Assembly: GCA_050948785.1 (NCBI GenBank)
Contig: JBMNEM010000005.1
Span: forward strand, 194,725 to 258,724
DNA: 64,000 nt
Source of the DNA: JAAZMI01 sp050948785
GTDB taxonomy: Bacteria; Bacillota; Dethiobacteria; DTU022; UBA8154
Reading direction: 5' to 3'
The notes under the pieces were generated by a model. It searched no databases. It was given only the letters and a program-made list of their open reading frames with translations, and was not told where the DNA came from. This document shows, piece after piece, positions 16,783 to 25,778 of this stretch. The position numbers and the translations under genes were made by a program. Positions within the stretch are counted from its first letter, which is position 1. Each line of letters begins with the position of its first letter.

Positions 16783-17727
16783 TTATATTGAGATGATCAG
16801 GCCCGGCCGCGTATAAAGAAGGAGCACACAGGCCAGGACCCAGAGTAAAATGCTGATGCCCAAAGGCCTGTCCTTGAGCAGCACCTCCTCGGGACTGCCG
16901 CCCAGGGCCCTTTGGTGCACCAGAAAAAGATAGCGGAAAATACCGTAGATGACAAAAGGGATGGTCAGCATGAGATCCTGCGTGGGACTGGCCGTAAAAC
17001 TATACAGGGAATAGGCCATGATCGTCGCCGCCGTCACAACAGCAATGAGCTGGTCGAGATAAGCCACAGAATAATCGGCGAGCACCTGGCGGTGTTCCCT
17101 CCCGCCTGCCCCCAAACTGAGATACTCCTGCCGGCGCTTCGTGAGAGCGAGAAAAAGAGCCAGCAGCAGCGTGCAGATCAGCAGCCAGGGGGAGATACGC
17201 ACACCGATGGCCGCCCCCCCGGCAACAGCCCGCAGGAGAAACCCGAAGGCCACAGCAAAAACATCAAGAATGACAATATGTTTAAAATACAGCGAATAAC
17301 CCATGACCAGCAGGAAATAAAGCACCGCCACCAGCAAAAAATACTTTCCCAAGACAAAAGAGAGACAAAAGGAGACAGCGAGCAGCAGCAAAAAAATAAC
17401 CCGGGCCTGTCCCACCCGAATCCGGCCCGCAGCCAGAGGCCTGTAGCGCTTCTGGGCATGTTTCCGATCCTCTTCCAGATCAATGATATCATTCATAATA
17501 TAAACCGCCCCGGAAAGCAGGCAAAAAGTCCCAAAGGCCAGCACTGCTTTGCAGAGCAGGGGCGTACAAAAAAGATTCCCGGAAAACACCAGCCCGGCAA
17601 GGAGGAAAAAGTTCTTCGTCCATTGCCGGGGACGCAGCAGGTTGAACGCCGCCCCCAGCAGCGGTAAAAAGCTGCCCCGGGAAATTTCCTGCAGCATTTC
17701 CGTTTGCCGTTGTTCCCTAATTTTCAA
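16783..17727 (-). CDS. UbiA-family decaprenyl-phosphate phosphoribosyltransferase-like protein
   Basis: The 314-residue polytopic membrane protein fits the branch of the UbiA superfamily that transfers phosphoribose to a polyprenyl phosphate. The first Mg/diphosphate motif is NDIIDLEED near residue 80, followed by KRYRPLAAGRI. The segment LDVFAVAFGFLLRAVAGG and the ALTKRRQE loop are typical of the decaprenyl-phosphate 5-phosphoribose synthase group. The start is probably TTG at 17727 with GGCGGTGAT upstream. Together with the flippase-like gene downstream it suggests a lipid-linked pentose for envelope polymers. The exact lipid is not known. Confidence 0.8.
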   Translation of the reverse strand: MKIREQRQTEMLQEISRGSFLPLLGAAFNLLRPRQWTKNFFLLAGLVFSGNLFCTPLLCKAVLAFGTFCLLSGAVYIMNDIIDLEEDRKHAQKRYRPLAAGRIRVGQARVIFLLLLAVSFCLSFVLGKYFLLVAVLYFLLVMGYSLYFKHIVILDVFAVAFGFLLRAVAGGAAIGVRISPWLLICTLLLALFLALTKRRQEYLSLGAGGREHRQVLADYSVAYLDQLIAVVTAATIMAYSLYSFTASPTQDLMLTIPFVIYGIFRYLFLVHQRALGGSPEEVLLKDRPLGISILLWVLACVLLLYTRPGLIISI

Positions 17728-17760
17728 AAAATCACCGCCCCAAAAAAGCCTTGTTATGCC

Positions 17761-18606
17761 TCAAAAAAAGTGTCGTATTTGAGGTTCGGCATCTTCTTTT
17801 TTCAATATCTCCATGACCTTTCCGATTACTGTAACTTTTGCCGGCTCCGCTATCACCATTGGACGGTATTTACTGTTTGCCGGTTTCAGGATAATCCGGG
17901 AACCGTCCCGATGGAAATATTTTATTGCAGCTTCGTTATCAACCCGGACCAAAGCAATTTCGCCATTTTCCACAGCAGGCTGCATACGGACCAAAACCAG
18001 GTCGCCGTCTTCAATGCCGGCTTTGATCATACTATCGCCTTTAGCGCGTACCAGAAAGGCTTTGCCACTGTGGGAAAACCGCTTCTCGACGGGCACGTAT
18101 CCTTCCAACAGTTCTTCGATATATATGGGATTGCCTGCTGCAGCTTGGCCAATAAGGGGCAGAAAAACTTTATCTTCTTCTTCATCTTCTCTATCTTCTT
18201 CATTCTTCTCCAAAGCAAAGCTGTGCGTAAATTTTTCTCCATAGCTGCTGCCATATGCCCTGAAATATCTTTTCCCCTTTTCATTTATCCCTCGTTTCCT
18301 GCGCCACAGCAAAAACTGGATATAATTTTCCAGTTCTTCTTGCTCATACTGATTAAAATCATTAAAAACCTGCAGGATTTTAATCTCTGTATCTGTAAAC
18401 CCGCTTTCCTTTCCTGTTAACAACCAATCAGTGGAAACATTGAAAAACCTGGAAAGAGCTATAATATTATTTCCACCCGGAACCCTACGATCTTTTTCCC
18501 AATTGTTCACGCTCCCGGTAGCAGCGTCAATGGCTTTTTCCAACTCGGCCATGGAAAGTTTCCTTTTATTTCTTAAATATTTTATGCGCTCTCCTATTGT
18601 TTGCAT
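17761..18606 (-). CDS. LexA/CI-like repressor: HTH plus S24 peptidase domain
   Basis: The 281-residue protein has an N-terminal Cro/CI helix-turn-helix (about 5-65) and a C-terminal S24 autoprotease domain. The cleavage site is A157-G158 (QAAAGNP), the nucleophile Ser192 (KGDSMIKAG) and the lysine K229 (EAAIKYF). Such repressors self-cleave when stimulated by RecA filaments and release stress or phage genes. A charged run (EEDREDEEEDK) precedes the cleavage site. I use ATG 18606; a longer frame to 18891 would run into the divergent ligase-like gene. Lone copies like this are often remnants of integrated elements. Confidence 0.85.
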   Translation of the reverse strand: MQTIGERIKYLRNKRKLSMAELEKAIDAATGSVNNWEKDRRVPGGNNIIALSRFFNVSTDWLLTGKESGFTDTEIKILQVFNDFNQYEQEELENYIQFLLWRRKRGINEKGKRYFRAYGSSYGEKFTHSFALEKNEEDREDEEEDKVFLPLIGQAAAGNPIYIEELLEGYVPVEKRFSHSGKAFLVRAKGDSMIKAGIEDGDLVLVRMQPAVENGEIALVRVDNEAAIKYFHRDGSRIILKPANSKYRPMVIAEPAKVTVIGKVMEILKKEDAEPQIRHFF

Positions 18607-18813
18607 CTCTTTATTATATCCCCTTAAAACAAGAAAATAGGAAATAGAAGAAAATAACGGAAAAATTGCAGATAAAAATCTATAATGCCGTTGACATCGC
18701 AGATTATTATCAGTATAATACAACTGCCTTCTCATTATTTTATCACAGGTAGGGACAACCATCCATAAGAAAGCCTGTCGAATAAATAATGCAATCACAA
18801 GGGAGGAGTGTAA

Positions 18814-19881
18814 ATGAAACAACTTTGGAATAAAAGATTTGAAACAATGTCCAGAGATGAACTGGAAAATATAAGAAACTCGAAAATTCAAACACAGTTG
18901 AAATATTGTTATGAAAGATCTTCTTTTTATAAACAGGCCTTTGATGAAATTGGTTTTTTGCCAGAGGATATTAAAACTATAGAAAATTTGAGAAAACTCC
19001 CTATAGTAATGGACAAAGAAATTGAAAAAAACAGCAGAGATGAATCAATAAAAGAGCATGGACACCCTTATGGAATGCACTTATGTGTACCTGTTGAACA
19101 GCTATTGGTTGCCAAGACCACGGGAGGCACCACGGAAGCACCTACCTTCACTTATACCTTTACCAAAAATGATCTAGAAAGATGGAATGAACAATTGGCA
19201 AGAGTATTCTGGTTTGGGGGTTTAAGGCCAGAGGATATTGTTTTATACTGTTTAACTTTAAGTGGCGGCCGGGCTGATTCTCAAATAAAAAGCGCAATTG
19301 AATACCTAGGTGCTCTGACAATAGAAGCTGGCGCAGAAAGCGAAATTGAGAGGATTTTTAATTTAGCTGATTTGACAAAACCAAATGTACTGCTGGCCAC
19401 GCCCTCTTTAACAAAATACATGATTGAAAAAAGCAAAGAAATAACCGGTAAATCAATTAAAGAGTATAAATTTGAAAAAATATTTTCACCTGGTGAGCCG
19501 GGAGTTGGCCTGGGAGAGGTAAAAGAAAAAGCTGAGAACGCGTATGGAGCAAAATGGTTTGATTATTTAATACCTTGTGGAGAAGGAGCCTGCTGTTCCT
19601 GTGGCAGCAAAGAATATCAAGTTATGCACGAAGTTGCTCCAGAATATTCTATTTTTCTGGATGACCTTGTTGATCCCCAAACAAAGCAACCTCTAGAAAT
19701 AAGAAATGGGGCAATTGGAGAAATTGTATTAACTTCATTGGACAGGGAAGGGGTTCCTTTAATCAAATTTGCTTCAGGTGATCTAGTTCAAGTTTTTACA
19801 GAAAAATGTGCATGTGGATATCCCGGACCCGGTTACAGGATGAAATATATTGGCCAAGCTGACGATTTATTAAATTCTTAA
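18814..19881 (+). CDS. PaaK/CapK-like adenylate-forming enzyme lacking the C-terminal domain
   Basis: The 355-residue protein matches the phenylacetate-CoA ligase/CapK branch of AMP-binding enzymes. The P-loop-like motif is TTGGTTEAPTF (near residue 105), and CGEGACCSCGS and RMKYIGQADDLL lie in the right order. It stops right after the GQADDLL hinge, where family members carry a further ~90-residue C-terminal lid domain. It may be truncated or use adenylation only. Base composition is clearly more A+T-rich than its neighbours, which suggests acquisition. The start is ATG with GGGAGGAG upstream. Confidence 0.7.
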   Translation: MKQLWNKRFETMSRDELENIRNSKIQTQLKYCYERSSFYKQAFDEIGFLPEDIKTIENLRKLPIVMDKEIEKNSRDESIKEHGHPYGMHLCVPVEQLLVAKTTGGTTEAPTFTYTFTKNDLERWNEQLARVFWFGGLRPEDIVLYCLTLSGGRADSQIKSAIEYLGALTIEAGAESEIERIFNLADLTKPNVLLATPSLTKYMIEKSKEITGKSIKEYKFEKIFSPGEPGVGLGEVKEKAENAYGAKWFDYLIPCGEGACCSCGSKEYQVMHEVAPEYSIFLDDLVDPQTKQPLEIRNGAIGEIVLTSLDREGVPLIKFASGDLVQVFTEKCACGYPGPGYRMKYIGQADDLLNS

Positions 19882-20002
19882 AAAGCTATAAAAATAATAA
19901 GCAAAGAAACTGGGGAACTTTTCCTCCTGCCTTGCCGTCAAATGGATAAATGCTTGTAATGAGCATCAATCCATAATCAAATCAACAGGAGGTTTTAAAG
20001 CT

Positions 20003-22090
20003 ATGGAAGAAAAGTATCCCCAAAAGAAATGGTGGTGGTTTCTGGTCTTTGCGGCACTGCCCGTCCTTGCCTGGGGAATGCTGCTGTTAACAGCTGCCGC
20101 ACACCAAGCCGCCGCCCAAGGCGTACCTGTAACCGTCAATGAGGAGGAGCCGAACGCTCCCCAAAAAGTCTCCACCACCGCCGATCTCCCGGTCGTCGGC
20201 TCATTCACCAACCTGCAGAAGCTGCTGGAAAAAGCACACTCCACTACGCTTCTCCATGGGGGACGGCTGATAAGGTCGTCCTTGGCTGTGGGAGCCGGGG
20301 CAGACGCAGCGGTTGACAACAGCATGTCCCTGCAAAAAAGTGCCCAGCAGACCCCAGCACCGGCGGCGGAAGCCGAGGATTATGCCACCACCAACCTCCA
20401 GGTGGAGGGGGTGGACGAAGCCGATATCGTCAAAACCGACGGGCAATATCTTTACCAGGTCAACAAGGGGCGTATTATCATCGCCAGGGCCTATCCCCCC
20501 GGGGAGATGAAAATTTGCAGCACCCTGCAATTCAACGATACCGGATTTACCCCCCGGGAGCTTTACGTGGATCACAACCGCTTGGTGGTCATCGGCACAG
20601 CCCATCAGGAGATCCCTGTGCAACCTATGCCCAAAAATCCTCAAGAACCTCTCCTGCCACAATCCCAGAAAAGTATCGCCATTTACCCTCCCCCCCCTTA
20701 TCGCCAAAGCACGCTGAAAACAATCATCTTCGACATCAGCAACAAAGAAAATGTCCGGCAGTTGCGGGAAATAGAGCTGGAAGGGCATTATGTCTCTTCG
20801 CGCAAGATCGGGCCGGCCCTCTACCTGGTGGCCAACAAGAGCGTTGGCGACTACTGGATCATGCCGGCAGATGCGGAAAACTCCGCGCCTTCCTACCGTG
20901 ACACAGCAATCAAAGAAGATTTCATCAAGATCGGCTATGATCGCATCCGCTATTTCCCCGGCTTTTTAACCCCAAACTACCTGCTTGTCGCCGGGTTAAA
21001 CCTTGAAAAGAGCACTGCACCGGTAAAAGTGCAGACCTACCTGGGCGCCAGCGAAAACATCTACGCCTCATTAGAGCACCTCTATGTCGCCGTGGCAAAC
21101 TACGGCAGCGGCGACCCGGAAATAAAGCGGCCCCCCAGCGGCCCGGACACCATGCTCTACAAATTTGCTCTGGATAACGGCACAGTGGCATACACCGCCC
21201 AGGGGAAAGTCCCCGGCACGGTCCTGAACCAGTTTTCCATGGATGAATACAAAGAGCACCTGCGCCTGGCCACGACAACCGGCTCTCCCTGGGGCAGCGG
21301 CGAAGAAATCTCCAAAAACAACGTCTACATCCTCGATCCAGAACTGCAGATCACGGGCAGAGTTGAAGATCTCGCTCCCGGCGAAAAAATCTACGCTGCC
21401 CGCTTCCTGGGAGAAAAAGGCTACATGGTCACCTTTCGCACAGTGGATCCCCTCTTCGTCATCGACCTGCAGGATCCGCAAAAGCCCCGCCTCCTTGGCG
21501 CCTTAAAAATACCGGGCTACAGCGACTACCTCCATCCTTACGATGAAAACCACCTGCTCGGCTTTGGCAAAGAAACCATGGAAATCCCGCAGAAAGACCA
21601 CCAGGGCAGCACCATCGGCAGCACCATCATCGACCTGGGGATGAAGCTCTCCCTTTTCGACGTCAGCGACGTGCAAAACCCCGTGGAAAAATTTAAAACA
21701 ACAATCGGCGGGCGCGGCACTCATTCAGAGCTGCTTCAGAATCACAAGGCCCTGCTCTGGAGCAAGGATAAAAACCTGCTGGCCTTCCCCCTGACCGTCA
21801 TGGAAACAAAAAGCACCACCCCGCAGGGTATCCCCGGCTACGGAGAATTTACCTTCCAGGGAGCGTACATTTACAACATTGACATGCAAAAAGGCTTCCA
21901 GCTCAAAGGGAAAATCACCCACCTGGACAAAGAAGACTATCTCAAAGCCGGGCATCACTGGTACGACAGCGACAAAAACGTAGAGCGGATCCTCTACATC
22001 AACGACACCCTCTACACCCTTTCCCCCAGCCGGATCAAAGCCAACACCCTGGCCAACCTCCAGGAAATCGGCTCACTGCACATACCCTAA
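20003..22090 (+). CDS. Secreted beta-propeller domain protein
   Basis: The 695-residue exported protein has a signal peptide or anchor (WWWFLVFAALPVLAWGMLLLTAAA) and a linker, then the beta-propeller domain family typified by TTNLQVEGVDEADIVKTDGQYLY (about 129-155). Later segments such as ENLYVAV-type blades and AARFLGEKGYMVTFRTVDPLFVIDL belong to the same domain. The family is frequent in archaea and clostridia and lies outside the membrane; no activity is established. The start is ATG with AGGAGG about 10 bases upstream. Confidence 0.8.
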   Translation: MEEKYPQKKWWWFLVFAALPVLAWGMLLLTAAAHQAAAQGVPVTVNEEEPNAPQKVSTTADLPVVGSFTNLQKLLEKAHSTTLLHGGRLIRSSLAVGAGADAAVDNSMSLQKSAQQTPAPAAEAEDYATTNLQVEGVDEADIVKTDGQYLYQVNKGRIIIARAYPPGEMKICSTLQFNDTGFTPRELYVDHNRLVVIGTAHQEIPVQPMPKNPQEPLLPQSQKSIAIYPPPPYRQSTLKTIIFDISNKENVRQLREIELEGHYVSSRKIGPALYLVANKSVGDYWIMPADAENSAPSYRDTAIKEDFIKIGYDRIRYFPGFLTPNYLLVAGLNLEKSTAPVKVQTYLGASENIYASLEHLYVAVANYGSGDPEIKRPPSGPDTMLYKFALDNGTVAYTAQGKVPGTVLNQFSMDEYKEHLRLATTTGSPWGSGEEISKNNVYILDPELQITGRVEDLAPGEKIYAARFLGEKGYMVTFRTVDPLFVIDLQDPQKPRLLGALKIPGYSDYLHPYDENHLLGFGKETMEIPQKDHQGSTIGSTIIDLGMKLSLFDVSDVQNPVEKFKTTIGGRGTHSELLQNHKALLWSKDKNLLAFPLTVMETKSTTPQGIPGYGEFTFQGAYIYNIDMQKGFQLKGKITHLDKEDYLKAGHHWYDSDKNVERILYINDTLYTLSPSRIKANTLANLQEIGSLHIP

Positions 22091-22110
22091 AGGCGGGAGT
22101 AAAAAACAGG

Positions 22111-22254
22111 CCAGCCGCGGGAACAGTCCCCATGGCTGGCCTTTGCTTCTTGCACCAACCGCGGGGACGGGCCTTGTGGCTGGCCCCACTCTCACCAGCA
22201 CCAACCGCGGGCACCAACCGCGGGGACGGGCCTCGTGGCTGGTGCCGTGGCTGA
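22111..22254 (+). repeat. REP-like repeat cluster
   Basis: Copies lie at 22111-22139 (near-perfect palindrome), 22155-22183 and 22201-22242, the last with an extra left arm; a further right arm ends near 22254. The first lies 20 bases after the beta-propeller stop codon and could double as a terminator. Confidence 0.85.
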
Positions 22255-22336
22255 CCACCAAAAAGGCTTCCAGCTCCCAACCGAGCCAGCCAAACCAGCC
22301 AGAGGGACTGGCCCCGTGGCCGGCCATTTCATTTGC

Positions 22337-23017
22337 CTAGCCAAAAAGCAGTGCAAAAACAAACGCGTACAGCAGGGCGGGTAAAAGATTGCCCACCTTG
22401 ATCTCCTTAATCTCCAGGATGTTAAAGCTGATCCCCAAAATTAAAAGACCGCCGGTCGCGGTCATCTCCGCCATAACCGCCTCCGTGAGAAAATGGCGCA
22501 GGGAGCCGGCCAGGACCGTGATACTCCCCTGGTAGAGAAAAACCGGGAGCGCCGCAAAGGCAACCCCCGGACCGAGGCTGGCACTGAGCATAATGGAAGA
22601 AATGCCGTCCAGAACAGACTTGGCTAAAAGGGTCGTATGCTTTCCGGTCAAACCGCTTTCCAGGGCACCCATCACGGCCATGGCCCCCACACAAAAAAGG
22701 AGACTCGCCGTGACAAACCCCTGCGTAAAAGTATCCCCTCCCGGGGAAGAAAAGCGCCTCTGCAGGGCCACACCCCACTTTTGAAGCCTCTCCTCCAACC
22801 CAATAAGCTCCCCGGTAACCGCACCCGCCAGCAGACTGCTAAAAATAAGCAAAATATTGCGACCTTCCAAAACCATTTTCAGGCCAATTAAAATTGTCGC
22901 CAGCCCCACGGCCTGGAGAATAATGCCTTTGATCTTTTCCGGCAGCCCCGCCTTTAAAAAATGGCCCAGAAGCGCGCCGACAAGAATAGCAGCCACATTG
23001 ATAAGCGTTCCCAACAT
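22337..23017 (-). CDS. DUF554 family membrane protein
   Basis: The 226-residue protein has seven or so hydrophobic helices and matches DUF554 (YdfK/YqgA-like). Typical segments are LGTLINVAAILVGALLG at the start, GELIGLEERLQ near 80 and ILGISFNILEIKEIKVGNLLPALL at the end. I chose ATG 23017 since GGGGGA lies about 8 bases upstream; a longer start at 23038 has none. The transport or other role is unknown. Confidence 0.8.
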   Translation of the reverse strand: MLGTLINVAAILVGALLGHFLKAGLPEKIKGIILQAVGLATILIGLKMVLEGRNILLIFSSLLAGAVTGELIGLEERLQKWGVALQRRFSSPGGDTFTQGFVTASLLFCVGAMAVMGALESGLTGKHTTLLAKSVLDGISSIMLSASLGPGVAFAALPVFLYQGSITVLAGSLRHFLTEAVMAEMTATGGLLILGISFNILEIKEIKVGNLLPALLYAFVFALLFG

Positions 23018-23083
23018 AGACTGTTCCCCCGCAAACATTAGATTTAAGCACTTTTAAGCACTTTGCCCGGCGAGACAGAAACA

Positions 23084-23195
23084 CCAACCGCGGGGACGGC
23101 CCTCGTGGCTGGCACTACTCTCCCCAGCACCCACCAACCGCGGGGACGGTCCCCGCGGTTGTGCCCGTGGTTGTGCCCGCAGCCGGCCCCCGCAC
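23084..23195 (+). repeat. REP-like repeat cluster, last one in the window
   Basis: Copies lie at 23084-23112 and 23134-23161; the second is a perfect 29-bp palindrome (CCAACCGCGGGGAC / GTCCCCGCGGTTG). Extra right arms follow to about 23195. No further copies were seen between here and 64000. Confidence 0.85.
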
Positions 23196-23245
23196 GCACC
23201 CGCCGCAGCAGACCTGCGATGGAAAAGATACTCGATACTCAATAC

Positions 23246-24307
23246 TCAATGCGAAAAAGAATACTCAGCGACAAAACTGCTCTGCCCGTCCCGAGTCAAA
23301 GCCATGGGGAATGGAACAAGCAGCTCTTTTTCCTGCCGCGTAACTACCGGAAAACCGTAAAATTCATTTAAATATTTTGGGTTTTTCCCCTTTTCCTGAA
23401 AGGTATGGATAAACTCAAGATGCCTTTGGATTCTGCTGCTGCTATAACACTGGACGGCAGGCAGAGAATTTTGGATGATCTCTGCCGCAATTTCTACCAT
23501 GGAAGCACTGATGTCAATGCCAACGCTGTTTCTACCGGTGGCCAAAGCAGCCACGGATGTGGTTCCCGTCCCCATAAAAGGATCAAGCACCACGTCCCCG
23601 ATCACTGAAAACATCAAAATAAGGCGCAGCGGTATGTCTAAAGGAAAAGCAGCACTTCGTTTTCTGGCGTTTGTAGAACGGAGACTCTGGCTCGTTCCTT
23701 GAACCTCCCAAATATCTGAAAAAAACCGGTTTCTTTCTTCCCAAAACAAGGCGCTGGCCTGGCGGAGATTCTTTGCCTCCTTATGCCTAAACTGCCGCTT
23801 CCTCTCTTTTCTGAAAATAAGTATATACTCGTGCTCCAAAGTGACATAAGCACCTGCCGGCAGCATTCCGGAACCCATAAATTTATTCGGGGAATTGGCA
23901 GGCTTGCGCCAAATAATGGCCGGAAGAGGATCCAGGCCGAGGGAAATACACTTTCTTTGCAGACGAGCCTGATTGGGATAAAGCCTGAAATTTCCCTGGA
24001 TCGTTCTTATGGCATCGCCTATGTTTATACACATAAAGCCGCCGGGGCGCATAAGCCTGTAAGCTTCTTCCCAGACCTTGTCCAGCTCACAGTGCATCAA
24101 CTCAAAAGCACCCCAAGCATCGCCCTCGAGCAGCAATTCTTTAGTTTTAAAATTCATCCGGGAAAAAATCTCATCCCACATGCCAATCAGGGGATAGGGA
24201 GGTGAGGTAACAACAAGATCGACCGCTTCATCCGGTAAATCTATTTTTAGGCGGGAATCCGCTGTAAATAACCGATGTGTTGTCTTCAACTGTCCTGCTT
24301 TAAGCAC
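23246..24307 (-). CDS. Site-specific DNA methyltransferase (TSPPY type)
   Basis: The 353-residue protein is a beta-class amino-methyltransferase. The catalytic motif TSPPYP (34-39) comes first, and the SAM-binding motif LDPFMGTGTTSVAA is at about 240. TSPPY is more usual for N4-cytosine enzymes, but N6-adenine activity is possible. No restriction enzyme gene is next to it, so it may be an orphan. The proposed start is GTG at 24307 (GGGGAG about 10 bases upstream). The start lies inside the 3' part of a tenA-like remnant, as if the gene had landed in that locus. Confidence 0.8.
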   Translation of the reverse strand: MLKAGQLKTTHRLFTADSRLKIDLPDEAVDLVVTSPPYPLIGMWDEIFSRMNFKTKELLLEGDAWGAFELMHCELDKVWEEAYRLMRPGGFMCINIGDAIRTIQGNFRLYPNQARLQRKCISLGLDPLPAIIWRKPANSPNKFMGSGMLPAGAYVTLEHEYILIFRKERKRQFRHKEAKNLRQASALFWEERNRFFSDIWEVQGTSQSLRSTNARKRSAAFPLDIPLRLILMFSVIGDVVLDPFMGTGTTSVAALATGRNSVGIDISASMVEIAAEIIQNSLPAVQCYSSSRIQRHLEFIHTFQEKGKNPKYLNEFYGFPVVTRQEKELLVPFPMALTRDGQSSFVAEYSFSH

Positions 24308-24420
24308 GATTGCGACTGCTCCCCTGGCATAATTTGCGTACCCCCCCGGACAAAAGGATATTCATGGCAGGCATCCCAAATAGGTGCAACTTTTTCCCTT
24401 AACTCCTCCGTAAATTTCAA
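24286..24420 (-). pseudogene. 5' remnant of a tenA-like (thiaminase II) gene
   Basis: A 44-codon frame starts with TTG at 24420 preceded by a strong AAAGGAGGAG. Its first ~30 residues (LKFTEELREKVAPIWDACH, then EYPFVRG) match the N-terminus of TenA/thiaminase II. The similarity stops after PFVRG and the frame closes at 24286 inside the methyltransferase gene. The rest of tenA is missing. Confidence 0.6.
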
Positions 24421-24480
24421 GGGCTGCACTCCTCCTTTCATGATAACCCTTCCGCTCTACCCCAAGATTGGCAGTCTAGC

Positions 24481-24993
24481 TTAAAAATTTTTACATAATA
24501 TCTCTAGATACTCATCTAATTGCGATTTACTAAACTTGCTTCCTTTAATATCCTGAACACCCTTTATTATTTCTTGTTTTGCTTTTTCATTAAGCTTATC
24601 ACTTCTGCCCATCGACCTAGCTACATAATCCAGGGTGGTAATTGCCTCTAAATCAAACGCAGTCATATTTGCAAAGTTATCTATCACATCACGAACAAGT
24701 TCTCTTTCCTGTGAAGAAAGCCCTTCACCTTCACAAAGATCAGCATCTAGTACACTAATCGTGTGGGTCTGACCGGAGGTATTAATAACTATAATTTCGC
24801 TGTTTTGCAATGCATGTAAGTTATCATCCAATATTGAACTATACGGCCCAAAAAAATGAATCCTATAATTCAAACCCAGTTCCAAACCTTTTCTCTCCAT
24901 CAAATAAAGCAACTTTTGCACCATCTTTTTCCCTGGTTTACGATTTGCACCTATGCTCGCTAACACCTCAACAAGCTTTTTCATATGTTTCAA
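24481..24993 (-). CDS. YwgA-like uncharacterised protein
   Basis: About 170 residues from a TTG start at 24993 (AAGGAGG 9 bases upstream; ATG at 24984 is an alternative). The N-terminal part (KPGKKMVQKLLYLMERKGLE, then HFFGPYSSILDDNL) has the KLLYLLQR...YGPYS pattern of YwgA and related proteins. I infer a small regulatory or antitoxin-like domain but assign no function. A 45-codon frame coupled to vanZ precedes it. Confidence 0.6.
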   Translation of the reverse strand: MKHMKKLVEVLASIGANRKPGKKMVQKLLYLMERKGLELGLNYRIHFFGPYSSILDDNLHALQNSEIIVINTSGQTHTISVLDADLCEGEGLSSQERELVRDVIDNFANMTAFDLEAITTLDYVARSMGRSDKLNEKAKQEIIKGVQDIKGSKFSKSQLDEYLEILCKNF

Positions 24994-25022
24994 TGCACTT
25001 TTCCTCCTTAACAACCGGCTAA

Positions 25023-25160
25023 TCAAACTTTAATTTTTTGATATAATTCCATAGCTTCTTTACTTTTTTCTCTAGATACATACAGTCTTTTTATATTTAT
25101 CTTTTCAGTTAGATTGCTGATTATATAAGACTCATCCGAAATTGGGTGTTGACGCCTCAT
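25023..25160 (-). CDS. Small 45-residue protein coupled to vanZ
   Basis: The ATG at 25160 overlaps the TGA stop of the VanZ-like gene as ATGA. The frame ends at 25023, about 30 bases before the start of the YwgA-like gene. The product (MRRQHPISDESYIISNLTEK at its start) is charged and helical, with no known domain. Its spacing between two genes on one strand is the only support. Confidence 0.4.
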   Translation of the reverse strand: MRRQHPISDESYIISNLTEKINIKRLYVSREKSKEAMELYQKIKV

Positions 25161-25591
25161 TTCCTAAAAATTCTGGCCCAATACAACCCAATCCCGACAC
25201 AGGCCCCGGCACTATCAATAATTATATCCTGCACCTGCCCACCCCTGCCAGGGACAAATAACTGATGCACCTCATCTGATATGGCATACAAGACACATAT
25301 CCCCAGGGCCAAAATAATGCACCGGTAACCATGTATACCGCTTCTCCTCAAAGCGTTGCTCACCAATATCCCCAAAATCAAATAAGCAAGGAAATGGGCA
25401 TTCTTCCTTAATATATTATTAAAACTTTTTATATCCAAATCCACCCCGGGAGCAACTTTTTCTACCGTTTTTACAATAAGCTCTGTTATCACTGTACTTA
25501 ACTGATTGGACTGCTCTGCTACCTGTGAAGAAAGGTTGAAAATAAGGACCATCCCCAGAAACACAGCAGCCCAGGAAAGAATTTTATGCAT
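25157..25591 (-). CDS. VanZ-like family membrane protein
   Basis: The 144-residue protein has four hydrophobic helices and the family signature SDEVHQLFVPGRGGQVQDII followed by DSAGACVG. VanZ-like proteins influence teicoplanin and lipoglycopeptide susceptibility in some bacteria; most homologues are uncharacterised. AGGAAC precedes the ATG at 25591. No gene is visible in 25592-25778. Confidence 0.8.
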   Translation of the reverse strand: MHKILSWAAVFLGMVLIFNLSSQVAEQSNQLSTVITELIVKTVEKVAPGVDLDIKSFNNILRKNAHFLAYLILGILVSNALRRSGIHGYRCIILALGICVLYAISDEVHQLFVPGRGGQVQDIIIDSAGACVGIGLYWARIFRK

Positions 25592-25778
25592 TTACAAAGT
25601 TCCTTTTTTATAAATTATACCACTCTTTGGCAAAAATAAATATTGAGGGCATAAAAAAAACACCTTTATGAGTGCTCTTGGCTGTGATCTATTATCCAGT
25701 TCAGCAAATCTTTATTATTTACTGATCCATCTTTAGGATATTTTCAACCTAATCAATTATTGAGGGAAGCGTCCTGCA

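Noticed and set aside
18607..18891. N-terminal extension of the LexA-like protein
   Set aside because: It would overlap the divergent ligase-like gene, while ATG 18606 begins exactly at the helix-turn-helix domain.
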